64,000 nt of DNA from Archangium violaceum (lineage in GTDB: Bacteria; Myxococcota; Myxococcia; Myxococcales; Myxococcaceae), in NCBI RefSeq assembly GCF_016887565.1, contig NZ_CP069396.1, positions 10,026,001 to 10,090,000 of the forward strand, written 5' to 3'. The position numbers and the translations under genes were made by a program. Under the pieces are notes generated by a model that was not told the origin of the DNA, did no database searches, and saw nothing but the letters and a program-made list of their open reading frames with translations. Positions 34,809-43,905 of the stretch are shown here, one piece after another (position 1 is the first letter of the stretch; each line of letters opens with the position of its first letter).

Positions 34809-36742
34809 GACCCCGTCCCGGCGTCGGGCGCGGGGTCCACCAGCGAGCGCAGGTCCTGGGAGGAGAACGGCTTGTCGATCCGGCGGTTCTTCACCTGGCT
34901 CAGGAAGGTGCGGGCCTTGGGCGTGAAGGCGCCCCCCGTCATGAACACCATCCGCTCGGCCAGCTCGGGCGAGTGGCGTGAGAGCTCCTGGTGCAGCTCC
35001 ACGCCGCTCATCTCCGGCATCATCACGTCACACAGGATGAGGTCGAAGCACTCTCCACCCGTGAGCCGCTCACAGGCCTCTCGCGCGCTCGTCAGCGTCA
35101 CGACCTCGTGATCACGCTGGAACGTCCGGCGGATGGCCATTCCGATCATGGGCTCGTCATCCACCACCAGGATGCGGCAGCGCCGTGGCGCCGCGACCTT
35201 CACCGGGGTGCGTGGTGGCTCGGCTGGCCGCGCGGCGGCCGCCGCCTTCAGGGTGACGTGGAAGACGCTCCCCTTTCCGACGCGACTCTCCACGCCCATG
35301 CGTCCACCGAAGCTGGTCACGATGCCGTGGCAGATCGACAGGCCGAGCCCCGTTCCCACTCCGATGGGCTTGGTGGTGAAGAACGGCTCGAACACCCGCT
35401 CCAGGTTGTCCTCGGGGATGCCCGCGCCCGTGTCGTGCACCTCGATGAGGACCTCCGAGCCCTGGGCGCGTGTGACGACGCGGATCTCGTTGCGCTCCAC
35501 GTGCCCCTCCGGAATGGCATGCGCGGCGTTGACGAGCAGGTTGAGGAACACCTGTCCGAGCCGTCCCTCTTGCGCCTCGACCGCGAGCGGCTCGCCATAG
35601 TCACGCACCAGCCGCGCGCGGTGCTTGAGCTCGTTCATGGCCATGCCGATGGACATCTCGAGCACGCGGTGCACGTCCACGGACTCGGGGCGCGCGTCCT
35701 CGTCCACGCGCGAGAACATCTTCAACTGCCGGACGATGTCACTCACCCGGACGGCCCCCTGCCGGGTATCGGAGAGCAGCTCGCGGGCCTCTCTCCGCGA
35801 CCCCTCGGACAGCTCCGCCCGTGGGAGGACGCTCGTCTCCAGGTGGTCGAGGTTGGAGATCACATAGGCGAGCGGGTTGTTGATCTCATGCGCGACGCCC
35901 GCGGCCAGGACGCCGAGCGACGCCATGCGGTCCGCGCGCAGCAGGCGGGCCTGCAACTGCCTGCGCTCGGTCAGGTCGCGGACGCACCACAGCAGGCACG
36001 GCTTGCCATCGAACATCATGGGGACCTGGGTGATCTCCACGAGCGAGTGGCCGCCCGCCTCGCGCAGGACGCGGTTCTCCCTGGGAGGAATCGGGCACCC
36101 CGAGCGCAACGACTCGGAGATGTCATGCTGGAGCTCGACCCACGCTTCCGGTTGAAGGAACTTCTCCCCCAGCGCGGTGATCGATTGCCCCACGAGCTCT
36201 TCCCGGGACGAGCACCCCAGCAGGGTGACGAGCGCGGGGTTGGCGTAGATGAGATGATCTCCCTCCTGCACGCTCACGCCATCGGGGAGCCGCTCGATGA
36301 GCTCGCGGAAGCTCTCCTGGGAGCCGCGCAGCGCCTGCACCGTGCGCGCGTGCTTGAGCGCATAGCGGATGGACCGCCCCAGGAGCGTCGGCGTGAGCTG
36401 GGACTTCTGGAGGAAGTCGTCGGCCCCGGCCTCCTCGGCCTGATGGTCGATGGTGTCGTCCTCCTGCCCGGTCAGCAGGATGAACGGGCCATGCCATCCG
36501 CGTTGCCGGGCCCGTTGGAGCAGCTCGAGCCCCGTCATCGAGCCGAGCCGGTAATCCAGCAGGCACACGTCATGACGGCCGGACTCCAGCGCCGCCAGGG
36601 CCTGCTCGCAGTTGGCCACCCACTCGAGCACCACCCGTCGCGGACCGATGGAGCGCAGGCAGTCCCGGGTCAGGATGAAGTCGTCCTCGTCATCCTCGAC
36701 GAGCAGCACCTGGATGGGGGAAGCGTTGGCCTCAAGGCTCAT
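34787..36742 (-). CDS. REC-PAS-HisKA-HATPase-REC hybrid histidine kinase
   Basis: A 651-residue soluble kinase. It has an N-terminal receiver (phosphoacceptor Asp63 in LLDYRLG), a PAS domain (about 140-265), HisKA with His285 in GVAHEINNP, an HATPase_c domain (N-box FLNLLVNAAHAI, GTGLGLSIC) and a C-terminal receiver (Asp572 in LCDVMMPEMSG). Receivers on both ends imply both input phosphorylation and internal relay. The ATG overlaps the 3' end of the response-regulator gene by 11 bases, so the pair is probably one phosphorelay, with the small regulator feeding or receiving phosphate. Confidence 0.92.
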   Translation of the reverse strand: MSLEANASPIQVLLVEDDEDDFILTRDCLRSIGPRRVVLEWVANCEQALAALESGRHDVCLLDYRLGSMTGLELLQRARQRGWHGPFILLTGQEDDTIDHQAEEAGADDFLQKSQLTPTLLGRSIRYALKHARTVQALRGSQESFRELIERLPDGVSVQEGDHLIYANPALVTLLGCSSREELVGQSITALGEKFLQPEAWVELQHDISESLRSGCPIPPRENRVLREAGGHSLVEITQVPMMFDGKPCLLWCVRDLTERRQLQARLLRADRMASLGVLAAGVAHEINNPLAYVISNLDHLETSVLPRAELSEGSRREARELLSDTRQGAVRVSDIVRQLKMFSRVDEDARPESVDVHRVLEMSIGMAMNELKHRARLVRDYGEPLAVEAQEGRLGQVFLNLLVNAAHAIPEGHVERNEIRVVTRAQGSEVLIEVHDTGAGIPEDNLERVFEPFFTTKPIGVGTGLGLSICHGIVTSFGGRMGVESRVGKGSVFHVTLKAAAAARPAEPPRTPVKVAAPRRCRILVVDDEPMIGMAIRRTFQRDHEVVTLTSAREACERLTGGECFDLILCDVMMPEMSGVELHQELSRHSPELAERMVFMTGGAFTPKARTFLSQVKNRRIDKPFSSQDLRSLVDPAPDAGTGSHSGGVL

Positions 36743-37196
36743 GGGAGCGGCGCGCGGGTGGCAGCTCGACGATCTGGAACCAGTGCTTGTCGAGCACCCT
36801 CACGACATCGACGAGCCCCTCGAAGGTCACCGGCTTGGTGATGAAGCAGTTGGCCCCCAGGTCGTAGCTGCGCAGGATGTCCTCCTCGGCCTTGGAGGTG
36901 GTGAGGACCACGACGGGGATCATCTTGAGCACCGGGTCGGACTTGATCTCCCGCAGCGCCTCGCGGCCGTCCTTGCGGGGCATGTTCAGGTCCAGGAGGA
37001 TCAACCCGGGCCGGGGGGAGTCCTTCGGGTCGGTATAGCGGCCGCGGCGGTGCAGGTAGTCGAGCAGCTCCTCGCCGTCCTCGACGAACCGGAGCTCGTT
37101 GACGAGCCGGCTCTCCTCCATCGCGGTGCGGGCGAAATCCCGGTCGTCCGCGTCGTCATCCGCCATCAAGATGGTTACGGGCTTCTTCTGCTCCAT
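36732..37196 (-). CDS. single-domain response regulator (Rcp1-like)
   Basis: A stand-alone receiver of 154 residues with acidic pocket DDDADD, phosphoacceptor Asp69 (LLDLNMP), Thr in LTTSK and Lys in ITKPV. It has no output domain, as in Rcp1-like regulators encoded beside bacterial photoreceptor-type or hybrid kinases. I start at ATG 37196 (MEQKKPV); a GTG at 37208 is also possible. It overlaps the hybrid kinase gene and is the first gene of that operon. Confidence 0.9.
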   Translation of the reverse strand: MEQKKPVTILMADDDADDRDFARTAMEESRLVNELRFVEDGEELLDYLHRRGRYTDPKDSPRPGLILLDLNMPRKDGREALREIKSDPVLKMIPVVVLTTSKAEEDILRSYDLGANCFITKPVTFEGLVDVVRVLDKHWFQIVELPPARRSHEP

Positions 37197-37510
37197 GATG
37201 TCTCTCACTTGTACATGTGCCGCTGGAGCGGCAGCGTGCCGATGAAGGCCGACCCGGCGAGGCCAATTCCCAAATGAGTTTTTCCCCTCTTGGACACGCT
37301 CCCCTCAGCCGCCAGCTCTACGGCCGGAGAGAATTTCTACGAGGGGAACGTAGCATGGAGGCAGACGAGGTGAAGCATTCGTCACCTCGGACAGACAGGC
37401 ATGCCAGGACTCGCACGTGCTGTCTGGGAAGGCGCTGGCGGGTGCTTCTCCCGTTGCTCCCTGGGAGGGTGGTGCACCAGGCGCCCGGCTCGAAGCGGGT
37501 GTGCCGGGGT
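37197..37510. other. 314-base intergenic region
   Basis: It lies between the divergent response-regulator and cupin genes. A short inverted repeat TGCCGCT-GG-AGCGGCA (37218-37233) sits just upstream of the response regulator and could be an operator. Otherwise I see nothing recognisable. Confidence 0.35.
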
Positions 37511-37861
37511 ATGGTCCAGGACATGTGGAACCCGGAGAAGGAGCACGAGGCCATCGCGGCGTTGTTCGGGGGCAAGGGCATCGTGCGTGTCTGGAACCTG
37601 TACACCGGCGAATTCACTCCACCGTTCACGGCCGTGCTCGCGTGTGAGCTGGAGCCCGGTGGCAGCGTGGGCCCCCACGTCCAGAAGGAGGACGACGAGC
37701 TCGTGCTCGCGCTGGAGGGGCACGGCGCCGCGTACGTCGATGGACAGCGTGTCGCGCTCGAGCCCGGAAGCCTCGTCGGCCTGGCGGTCGGGAAGACCCT
37801 GGCGCTGGAGAATGCCTCCAGCGAGACCGCGCTGCGCTACCTCATCATCAAGGCGCGCTGA
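37511..37861 (+). CDS. small cupin-domain protein
   Basis: From ATG 37511 the protein has 116 residues and opens MVQDMWNPEKE. It is a single small beta-barrel of cupin type: GGSVGPHVQKEDDELVLALEG matches cupin motif 1 in layout with His and Glu/Asp ligands, and the later GSLVGLAVGKTLALEN matches motif 2 without its usual His. Loss of that His suggests altered metal binding or a non-enzymatic ligand-binding role. The frame extends upstream but the extra sequence is not cupin-like. The HAD gene follows 21 bases later. Confidence 0.7.
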   Translation: MVQDMWNPEKEHEAIAALFGGKGIVRVWNLYTGEFTPPFTAVLACELEPGGSVGPHVQKEDDELVLALEGHGAAYVDGQRVALEPGSLVGLAVGKTLALENASSETALRYLIIKAR

Positions 37862-37882
37862 GCCTGGGCTAGAGTCGCCACC

Positions 37883-38527
37883 ATGAAGGCCCTGCTCAAC
37901 CAGTTGGATGCGCTGCCCCCCGGAGACGCCGTCTTCGATCTCGACAACACCCTGCTCGTCGGAGACATCGGCGAGGCCACCCTGCGGCGTCTGCTGCACC
38001 GGCTGCCCCCACGGGCCGCCTCCCTCCTCGGCACCACCGATCCTTGGGGCGCCTACGAGGCGCTGGCGGCTCGCGACTGGTGCGGAGCGGGCGACGTGGC
38101 CGCCCAGGCCCTGGCCGGGCTGAGCCCCGGCGAGGTCGAGGCGCTCGCCACTGACGTGCTGGAGCGGGGCGAGGTGCGGCTCAACCCGCACACCGTCGAG
38201 TTGGCCCGAGCGCTCTCCCGGCGCCACCGGGTGTGGATCCTCACGGGCTCGGCCGAGCTGCTCGGACGGGTGGCGGGGGCGCGCATGGGCATCGAGCGCG
38301 TGGTCGGCATGCGCCTGCGCGAGGTGGAGGGGCGGCTGAGCGATGAGCTGCTGCCGCCCTGCACCTGTGGCGAGGGCAAGGTCCTGGCCACCCGCCAGCT
38401 CATCACCGAGCGCCCGGTCTTCGCCATCGGAGACTCCCCAACGGACCTTCCCGTCCTGCGACTGGCCACGGTCGCGCGGACGCTCGGGAAGATCGCCGGC
38501 AGGGAGTTCCCCGCCCTGGAGACGTGA
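37883..38527 (+). CDS. HAD-superfamily phosphatase (SerB-like, HAD-IB)
   Basis: A 214-residue HAD hydrolase: motif I FDLDNTLL (the first Asp is the nucleophile), a helical cap, motif II ILTGS, a motif III Lys in GEGK, and motif IV GDSPTDLPVL. The layout matches the phosphoserine-phosphatase-like branch that dephosphorylates small metabolites. There is a CTC pair (PPCTCGEG) before the Lys. The substrate is not evident. It starts 21 bases after the cupin gene and 75 bases before the RNase J gene, all on the same strand. Confidence 0.85.
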   Translation: MKALLNQLDALPPGDAVFDLDNTLLVGDIGEATLRRLLHRLPPRAASLLGTTDPWGAYEALAARDWCGAGDVAAQALAGLSPGEVEALATDVLERGEVRLNPHTVELARALSRRHRVWILTGSAELLGRVAGARMGIERVVGMRLREVEGRLSDELLPPCTCGEGKVLATRQLITERPVFAIGDSPTDLPVLRLATVARTLGKIAGREFPALET

Positions 38528-38602
38528 GCAGGCAGGGGAGCGAGGAAGCCGGCGTACGATTCCTGAGGGCGCCCGGCCTCCCATGCCCATATATGTAGGC
38601 GC

Positions 38603-40246
38603 ATGCTCCATGTGATTCCCCTGGGAGGACTGGGTGAGATTGGCCTCAACGCCATGGTCATCGCCTGCCGGGGGGAGATGCTGCTCATCGACTGCGGCTT
38701 GATGTTTCCCCCCAGCGGCACACTGGGCGTGGACATCGTCGTGCCGGACTTCACGTACCTGCGGCAGAACGCCTCGCTGCTCAAGGGCATCGTCCTCACC
38801 CACGGCCACGAGGACCACGTCGGCGCCCTGCCCTTCCTGCTCAACGACGTGCCCGTGCCCGTGTACGGCACCCGCTTCACGCTCGGCATGGTGCGCAACC
38901 GGCTGGAGGAGCTGGGCGTGGAGGCGGACCTGCGCGAGATAGAGCCCCGCAACCCCTTCCGGGTGGGGGCCCACTTCACCGTCGAGGCCTGCCGGGTCAC
39001 GCACACGGTGCCGGACGCGGTGGGCTACATCGTCCGCACCCCCGAGGGGCCCGTCATCCACACCGGCGACTTCAAGCTGGATCCGGACCCCATCGACGGC
39101 CTGCGCACGGACCTGGAGCGCTGGGGCGAGCTCGGCGACGAGGGCGTGCTCTGCCTGCTGTCCGACTCCACCAACTCCGAGCGCACGCACGAGACGGGCA
39201 GCGAGCGCGAAGTGGAGCAGACCTTCGAGCGGCTCTTCCGCGATGTGCAGGGCCGCATCGTGGTGAGCATGTTCGCCTCCAACCTGCACCGCATCCATCA
39301 CGTGCTGCAGCTGGCGCAGAGGCTGGAGCGCAAGGTCGTCACCATGGGCCGCAGCATGGCGCGCAACATCGAGATGGCGCGCCAGCTCGGGTTCCTCCCC
39401 GGCATCCATGACGCCCTCTTCGTCCCCCTGGACGCGGCGCCCACGGTGCCCGCCGGGCGCCTGCTGGTGCTCGCCACCGGCTCCCAGGCCGAGCCGCGCG
39501 CCGGCCTCTCGCAGCTCGCCGCCGGAGACGGTGCCCTGCGCCTGGAGCCCGGAGACATGGTCGTCCTCAGCGCCCGCGCCATCCCCGGCAACGAGCGCGC
39601 CGTGTCCGGCCTCATCGACCAGCTGCTCTGGCGCGGTGCCCGCGTCATCTACCCGGAGCTGGAGCCGGGCGTGCACGTCTCCGGCCACGCCAGCCAGCCC
39701 CAGCAGCGGCGCGTGCTGGACCTGGTGCGCCCGCGCAACTTCGTCCCCATCCACGGCGAGCTGCACCACCTCCACCGCCACCTGGCCACGGCGAAGGAGT
39801 CCGGGCTGGCCCCCGCCAACCTCCTGCTCGCCCAGGATGGGGACTTGCTCGTCTTCGAGGAGGGCCAGGGCCGCTTCGCGGGCAGTGTGCCCACCGGCCG
39901 CATCTACCGGGACCGCTTCGGAGGAGGTGTGGTAACACCCGACATCCTCCAGGATCGCACACGGATCGCCGAGACGGGGCTGATCGTGGCCGCCCTCGTC
40001 ATCGACCGGGCGAGCCTGTCCGTGATGGCGGGGCCGCAGCTCACCGGCCAGGGACTGAGCCTGGACGAGCAGGTGTTGCTGCCCCGGGTGGCGGAGGACG
40101 CCCGCGCCTTCTTCCTGGAGATGTCCCCCCAGCTCCGGGGGGATGACGCCCGGGCCCGGGAGGAGCTGGCACGCGCCGTGCGCCGGGCCTTCAAGCTGTA
40201 TACATCCAAGCGGCCCGTCGTGGTGCCGATGATCATCAAGGTGTGA
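38603..40246 (+). CDS. rnj: ribonuclease J
   Basis: RNase J is a metallo-beta-lactamase/beta-CASP nuclease with endo- and 5'-3' exoribonuclease activity in mRNA decay and RNA maturation. The 547 residues match the family length. The signature HGHEDHVG (residues 67-74) binds zinc, GDFKLD and SDSTNSE belong to the catalytic core, and the beta-CASP His/Gly motifs follow (SGHASQ, PIHGELHHL). The C-terminus has the usual short oligomerisation domain. No clear Shine-Dalgarno sequence precedes the ATG; it may be poorly led or leaderless. yajQ, a secreted-protein gene and rimO follow with small gaps. Confidence 0.95.
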   Translation: MLHVIPLGGLGEIGLNAMVIACRGEMLLIDCGLMFPPSGTLGVDIVVPDFTYLRQNASLLKGIVLTHGHEDHVGALPFLLNDVPVPVYGTRFTLGMVRNRLEELGVEADLREIEPRNPFRVGAHFTVEACRVTHTVPDAVGYIVRTPEGPVIHTGDFKLDPDPIDGLRTDLERWGELGDEGVLCLLSDSTNSERTHETGSEREVEQTFERLFRDVQGRIVVSMFASNLHRIHHVLQLAQRLERKVVTMGRSMARNIEMARQLGFLPGIHDALFVPLDAAPTVPAGRLLVLATGSQAEPRAGLSQLAAGDGALRLEPGDMVVLSARAIPGNERAVSGLIDQLLWRGARVIYPELEPGVHVSGHASQPQQRRVLDLVRPRNFVPIHGELHHLHRHLATAKESGLAPANLLLAQDGDLLVFEEGQGRFAGSVPTGRIYRDRFGGGVVTPDILQDRTRIAETGLIVAALVIDRASLSVMAGPQLTGQGLSLDEQVLLPRVAEDARAFFLEMSPQLRGDDARAREELARAVRRAFKLYTSKRPVVVPMIIKV

Positions 40247-40263
40247 TAAGGGCGCGAACTGCC

Positions 40264-40761
40264 ATGCCTTCCTTCGACGTCGTCTCCAAAATCGATATCG
40301 CCGAGCTCGACAACGCGGTCAACCAGGCCAAGAAGGAGATCTCCACCCGTTACGACTTCCAGGGCGTCAACGGGGACATCGTGCTCGCTCCGGACAAGAC
40401 CTCCATCACGGTGAAGGCCAACAGCGAGGAGAAGGTCCAGGCCGCCAAGGAGGTCCTGCTCAACAAGCTGGCCAAGCGCGGCATCTCGCTGCTGGCGCTG
40501 GAGTACGAGCCCATCGAGAAGACGGGCCTGTCCAACGTGAAGCAGCTCATCAAGCTGCAGCAGGGCATCCCGGTGGAGAAGTCCAAGGAGCTGGTGAAGC
40601 TCCTCAAGGACTCGAAGATGAAGGTCCAGGGCTCCATCCAGGCCGATCAGCTGCGCGTCACGGGCAAGAACAAGGATGACCTCCAGGCGGCCATCGCCCT
40701 GTTCCGCAAGGAGCAGGACCGGCTGCAGCTCGACATGCAGTTCACCAACTTCCGGGACTAG
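40264..40761 (+). CDS. yajQ: YajQ family cyclic-di-GMP/nucleotide-binding protein
   Basis: The ATG at 40264 gives 165 residues, matching the family (about 163), with hallmark N-terminus MPSFDVVSKID, STRYDF, SNVKQLIKLQQGI and the late VQGSIQADQLRVTGK. YajQ proteins fold as two ferredoxin-like domains; some bind cyclic di-GMP and regulate transcription, others affect RNA-related processes. Cytoplasmic. It follows rnj by 17 bases and precedes the CBM9-like gene by 2 bases, so it is likely read as part of the rnj-rimO group. Confidence 0.95.
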   Translation: MPSFDVVSKIDIAELDNAVNQAKKEISTRYDFQGVNGDIVLAPDKTSITVKANSEEKVQAAKEVLLNKLAKRGISLLALEYEPIEKTGLSNVKQLIKLQQGIPVEKSKELVKLLKDSKMKVQGSIQADQLRVTGKNKDDLQAAIALFRKEQDRLQLDMQFTNFRD

Positions 40762-40763
40762 CC

Positions 40764-41888
40764 GTGCGCGCACTCGTCGTTTCCGCCGTGCTCGGGGCGC
40801 TCGCCCCGGTGGCCGCCTCCGCCCAGGAGCAGGAGCCGGCTCCGGAGCAGCAGCGTCCCACCAAGGCCGTGCCCTCGCTGCCCAAGGCCCCGAAGCTGGA
40901 TGGGGACCTCAAGGACTTCCCCGGCACGCTCACCCTCAAGCCCCCCGCGTCCATGGACGCGAGCGCCTCCTTCACGGCCCGCGCCGGGTGGCGCAAGGAC
41001 ATCCTCTACGTGGGGGTGGAGGCCACGGACGATCAGCTCCAGGCCGGAGACGTGCTCACCCTCACGCTCTTCTTCCCCGATGCGGGGGCCACCGCGAGCG
41101 GCCACGTGTTCCGCTTCGCCTTCGACGGCAAGCGCGCCTCGCCGCCGGAGAGTGGCACCTCCGAGTTCGCCCAGAAGCTGGTGGACGCGGGGGTGAAGCG
41201 CAAGGACAGCAACCTGGCACTCGAGGTGGCCATCCCCGCCCGTGCCCTGCCGCGCATCCCCGCGGTGGAGCCGCTCGTCCTCGACCTGTGTCTCACCTAT
41301 GACGACGTGGATGGAGCGGGCGCCAAACCCGTCCCCGTCACCAACTGCAAGGACGGGAGCATGGTGGGGGATGCCCTCAAGCTGCCGGACGACTTCCGCA
41401 AGGGTCTCAAGCTCAAGCCCCCGGAGGGCGTGGTGGCACTCGAGGGTCAGCCGGACGGCTGGCTGGGCTACGGCGTGCTCCACTATCCGCTGTGGGTGGA
41501 GGCGGACGCGCCCCTGACCCCTGGCCTGGTCAAGGCCCTGGTGGCCCCGAATGCCGTCTCCGCGGAGAAGGTCGGCGTGAATGTGCCGGAGACGTTGTCC
41601 CTGCCGGATGGAAGGCCCCTGCTCGCGGTGTTGACGGGCGACAATCCGTACACCTCGGACGGCAAGTGCAACGCGGACAAGGAGTTGCGCCTCGCCCTCT
41701 ACCTCGTGAAGGGGAAGACGGCACAGCGGGTGCTCGAATGGCCGGCCGCCACGTGTGGGCTGGGCCGAGCGACGAATGTGGTGCTCGATGAAGAGGGCGC
41801 GTTGAGCATCGGTTACTCGAACGGCCCGACCATCAACTTTGCTTGGAGTGGAGACCACTTCGAGCGGACCGAACTCGGAAAGCGGTAA
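40764..41888 (+). CDS. exported CBM9/DOMON-like protein
   Basis: The GTG at 40764, two bases after yajQ, gives 374 residues with a signal peptide ([19 protein letters not shown]). After a Gln/Glu/Pro linker comes a carbohydrate-binding-family-9-like sandwich ([17 protein letters not shown] ... [20 protein letters not shown] ... LTLTLFFPD) of the type used to bind sugars or other ligands, then a longer C-terminal part with cysteines ([27 protein letters not shown]). Periplasmic or surface location is likely. I cannot say what it binds; its place among RNA-metabolism genes looks incidental. Confidence 0.7.
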   Translation: MRALVVSAVLGALAPVAASAQEQEPAPEQQRPTKAVPSLPKAPKLDGDLKDFPGTLTLKPPASMDASASFTARAGWRKDILYVGVEATDDQLQAGDVLTLTLFFPDAGATASGHVFRFAFDGKRASPPESGTSEFAQKLVDAGVKRKDSNLALEVAIPARALPRIPAVEPLVLDLCLTYDDVDGAGAKPVPVTNCKDGSMVGDALKLPDDFRKGLKLKPPEGVVALEGQPDGWLGYGVLHYPLWVEADAPLTPGLVKALVAPNAVSAEKVGVNVPETLSLPDGRPLLAVLTGDNPYTSDGKCNADKELRLALYLVKGKTAQRVLEWPAATCGLGRATNVVLDEEGALSIGYSNGPTINFAWSGDHFERTELGKR

Positions 41889-41893
41889 GAGCT

Positions 41894-43303
41894 GTGCAGA
41901 ATCCCCCCGATACCAAGAACCTCTACATGATGACCCTCGGCTGCCCGAAGAACCGGGTGGACTCCGAGGTGATGCTGGGCACCCTCAAGCAGCGGGGCTA
42001 CGCCCTGGTGCAGGATCCCTCCGAGGCGCAGGTCATCGTCGTCAACACCTGTGCCTTCATCGGGCCCGCCAAGCAGGAGTCCGTGGACTCCATCCTGGAG
42101 ATGGCCGAGTTCAAGAAGTCGGGGGCGTGCAGCACGCTCGTCGTCACCGGCTGTCTCTCGCAGCGCTACGGCGCCGAGCTGTCCAAGGAGATGCCCGAGG
42201 TGGACCATTTCCTCGGCACGGGCGCCTACGCGCAGATCGGCGACCTGCTCGCCGCCGAGGCCAGCCCGCGTCAGGTGATTCCGGACCCGGACTACATCCA
42301 CGACGCGAAGACGCCGCGCGAGAACTCGATGCCGTCCTACACGGCATACCTGAAGATCTCCGAGGGCTGCGACAACGCGTGCGCCTTCTGCATCATCCCC
42401 ACGCTGCGTGGCGGCCAGCGCTCGCGCACCATCGAGGACATCGTCGCCGAGGCGAAGCGCCTGTCCGAGCAGGGCGTGCAGGAGCTGAACCTGGTGGCGC
42501 AGGATCTGACGGCGTACGGGCATGACCTGCCGGGCAAGCCGAAGCTGCATGACCTGCTGCGCGAGCTGGTGAAGGTGGACGTGCGGTGGATCCGCCTGCA
42601 CTACGCCTACCCGCGCGTGTTCACCGACGAGCTCATCGAGCTGATGGCGACGGAGAAGAAGATCGCCCGGTACCTGGACATGCCGCTGCAGCACGCGAGC
42701 GACAAGCTGCTGCTGTCGATGAAGCGCGGCCGGGACTCGAAGTTCCTCAAGGAGCTGCTGGCGAAGCTGCGCGCCCGCGTACCGGGGCTGGTGATGCGCA
42801 CCTCGATGATCGTCGGCATGCCCGGCGAGACCGAGGAGGACTTCGAGATGCTCAAGGAGTTCGTGAAGGAGCAGCGCTTCGAGCGGCTCGGCGTGTTCCA
42901 GTACTCGGACGAGGAGGGCACGGCGGCGTACGAGTACGAGAACAAGGTGCCCAAGCAGACCATCGAGCGCCGCTGGCGCGAGGTGATGGCCATCCAGAAG
43001 CGCATCAACCGCGAGCAGAACAAGAAGCTGGTGGGGCAGCGGATTGAGGTTCTGGTGGAGGGCCCGAGCGAGGAGTCCGAGCACCTGCTGGTGGGCCGCC
43101 ACGAGGGCCAGGCGCCGGAGATCGACGGACTGGTCTACATCAACGACGGTCTGGCCTACCCGGGCGAGTTCGTCACCTTGGAGGTGACGGAGGCGCACGA
43201 CTACGACCTGGTGGGCAAGGTGGTCGAGCGGCCGAACCCGAAGGACCGCGTGCACAAGCCGCGTGACTCCTTCCCGATGGCCGTGGTGCCGTCGGCGCGG
43301 TGA
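41894..43303 (+). CDS. rimO: ribosomal protein S12 methylthiotransferase
   Basis: RimO adds a methylthio group to an Asp of ribosomal protein S12 using two Fe-S clusters and radical SAM chemistry. From GTG 41894 the protein has 469 residues. The N-terminal cluster cysteines are Cys17, Cys53 and Cys87; the radical-SAM CxxxCxxC is Cys159, Cys163, Cys166 (CDNACAFC). It has GGGQRS-like and MIVGMPGET segments and a C-terminal TRAM domain. The start lies 5 bases after the CBM9-like gene and has GGTAAGAG upstream. The last 11 residues and stop are duplicated at 45.3 kb, bracketing the toxin-immunity insert. Confidence 0.95.
   Translation: MQNPPDTKNLYMMTLGCPKNRVDSEVMLGTLKQRGYALVQDPSEAQVIVVNTCAFIGPAKQESVDSILEMAEFKKSGACSTLVVTGCLSQRYGAELSKEMPEVDHFLGTGAYAQIGDLLAAEASPRQVIPDPDYIHDAKTPRENSMPSYTAYLKISEGCDNACAFCIIPTLRGGQRSRTIEDIVAEAKRLSEQGVQELNLVAQDLTAYGHDLPGKPKLHDLLRELVKVDVRWIRLHYAYPRVFTDELIELMATEKKIARYLDMPLQHASDKLLLSMKRGRDSKFLKELLAKLRARVPGLVMRTSMIVGMPGETEEDFEMLKEFVKEQRFERLGVFQYSDEEGTAAYEYENKVPKQTIERRWREVMAIQKRINREQNKKLVGQRIEVLVEGPSEESEHLLVGRHEGQAPEIDGLVYINDGLAYPGEFVTLEVTEAHDYDLVGKVVERPNPKDRVHKPRDSFPMAVVPSAR
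43269..43301 (+). repeat. 33-base direct repeat, rimO 3'-end copy
   Basis: This segment encodes the end of RimO ([11 protein letters not shown], then TGA). It matches 45287-45319 at 31 of 33 positions, differing at 43274 (C/T) and 43297 (G/T). Confidence 0.85.
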
Positions 43304-43345
43304 TAGCGCTCAGGGCTCGCTGAAAGGCCAGTATCGGGCAGTTGG

Positions 43346-43377
43346 AAGGCGGTCCTCCCCATGGAGGCCGCCTTTTT
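43346..43377 (+). terminator. intrinsic terminator downstream of rimO
   Basis: AAGGCGGTCCTCC / GGAGGCCGCCTT pairs with one bulged T around a CCAT loop and is followed by TTTTT. It lies inside the insert, 42 bases after the rimO stop, and can also serve the convergent immunity gene. Confidence 0.85.
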
Positions 43378-43383
43378 GCTTTC

Positions 43384-43905
43384 TCAGGGACGCGCCGACC
43401 GCCCCGTGGCCATTGCACGCAGCCACTCCCACTCCACATCCAGCTTTCGGATGTCGTCCGGAAGACGCGCCTCCTCTTGTGCCGACAGCAGTCCGGCAGC
43501 AGCACGAAGGCTGGTATACGCAACTCCCCTGAGCTCAGCGTCCGCGCTCTCGTTCAACGCGACACGCGCAAGCACCCTGAAGGTCTCTTCATCAGGGGAG
43601 CCACAGCGCTCGACCATCGAGCCAGCGGAGCGGGCGGCGAGGAGCAGCACCTCCAAATCCTTCTCTCGCCCCTCCAGCATGGCCCGAAGCATGGGAAGCG
43701 TGCGCATGTGCCCCCAATGGAGGCACAAGGCCCAGATGGCCTCATACCGCAGCTCGACATCAGGGCTCTTCATCAACTCCAGCCCTGCATCCACGACCTC
43801 ATCGGATGGAGGTGTGCCCTTGTCCAACTTGAGTTCTCGAAGGGCATCCAGGATCTCCTCCGTGTCGTTGGAGGTCAGGCGCCGCACTCGCTCTCTATTG
43901 TCCAC
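43384..43905 (-). CDS. probable immunity protein (HEAT-like helical) for the adjacent toxin gene
   Basis: The GTG at 43905 has GGAGG 8 bases upstream; a GTG at 43914 is also in frame but too close to it. The 173-residue protein is soluble and helical, with repeats (VDAGLELMKSPDVELRYEAIWALC, VALNESADAELRGVAYTSLRAAA) like a small HEAT scaffold. Its start overlaps the end of the toxin-domain frame by 11 bases, as in toxin-immunity pairs. The frame is intact although the toxin gene is broken. Base composition is lower in G+C than the flanking housekeeping genes (37 of 60 in one line counted here, 42 of 60 in rimO). No known immunity family is recognised. Confidence 0.6.
   Translation of the reverse strand: MDNRERVRRLTSNDTEEILDALRELKLDKGTPPSDEVVDAGLELMKSPDVELRYEAIWALCLHWGHMRTLPMLRAMLEGREKDLEVLLLAARSAGSMVERCGSPDEETFRVLARVALNESADAELRGVAYTSLRAAAGLLSAQEEARLPDDIRKLDVEWEWLRAMATGRSARP

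Noticed and set aside
37218-37233. Intrinsic terminator upstream of the response regulator
   Set aside because: The inverted repeat has a very short loop and no T-run.
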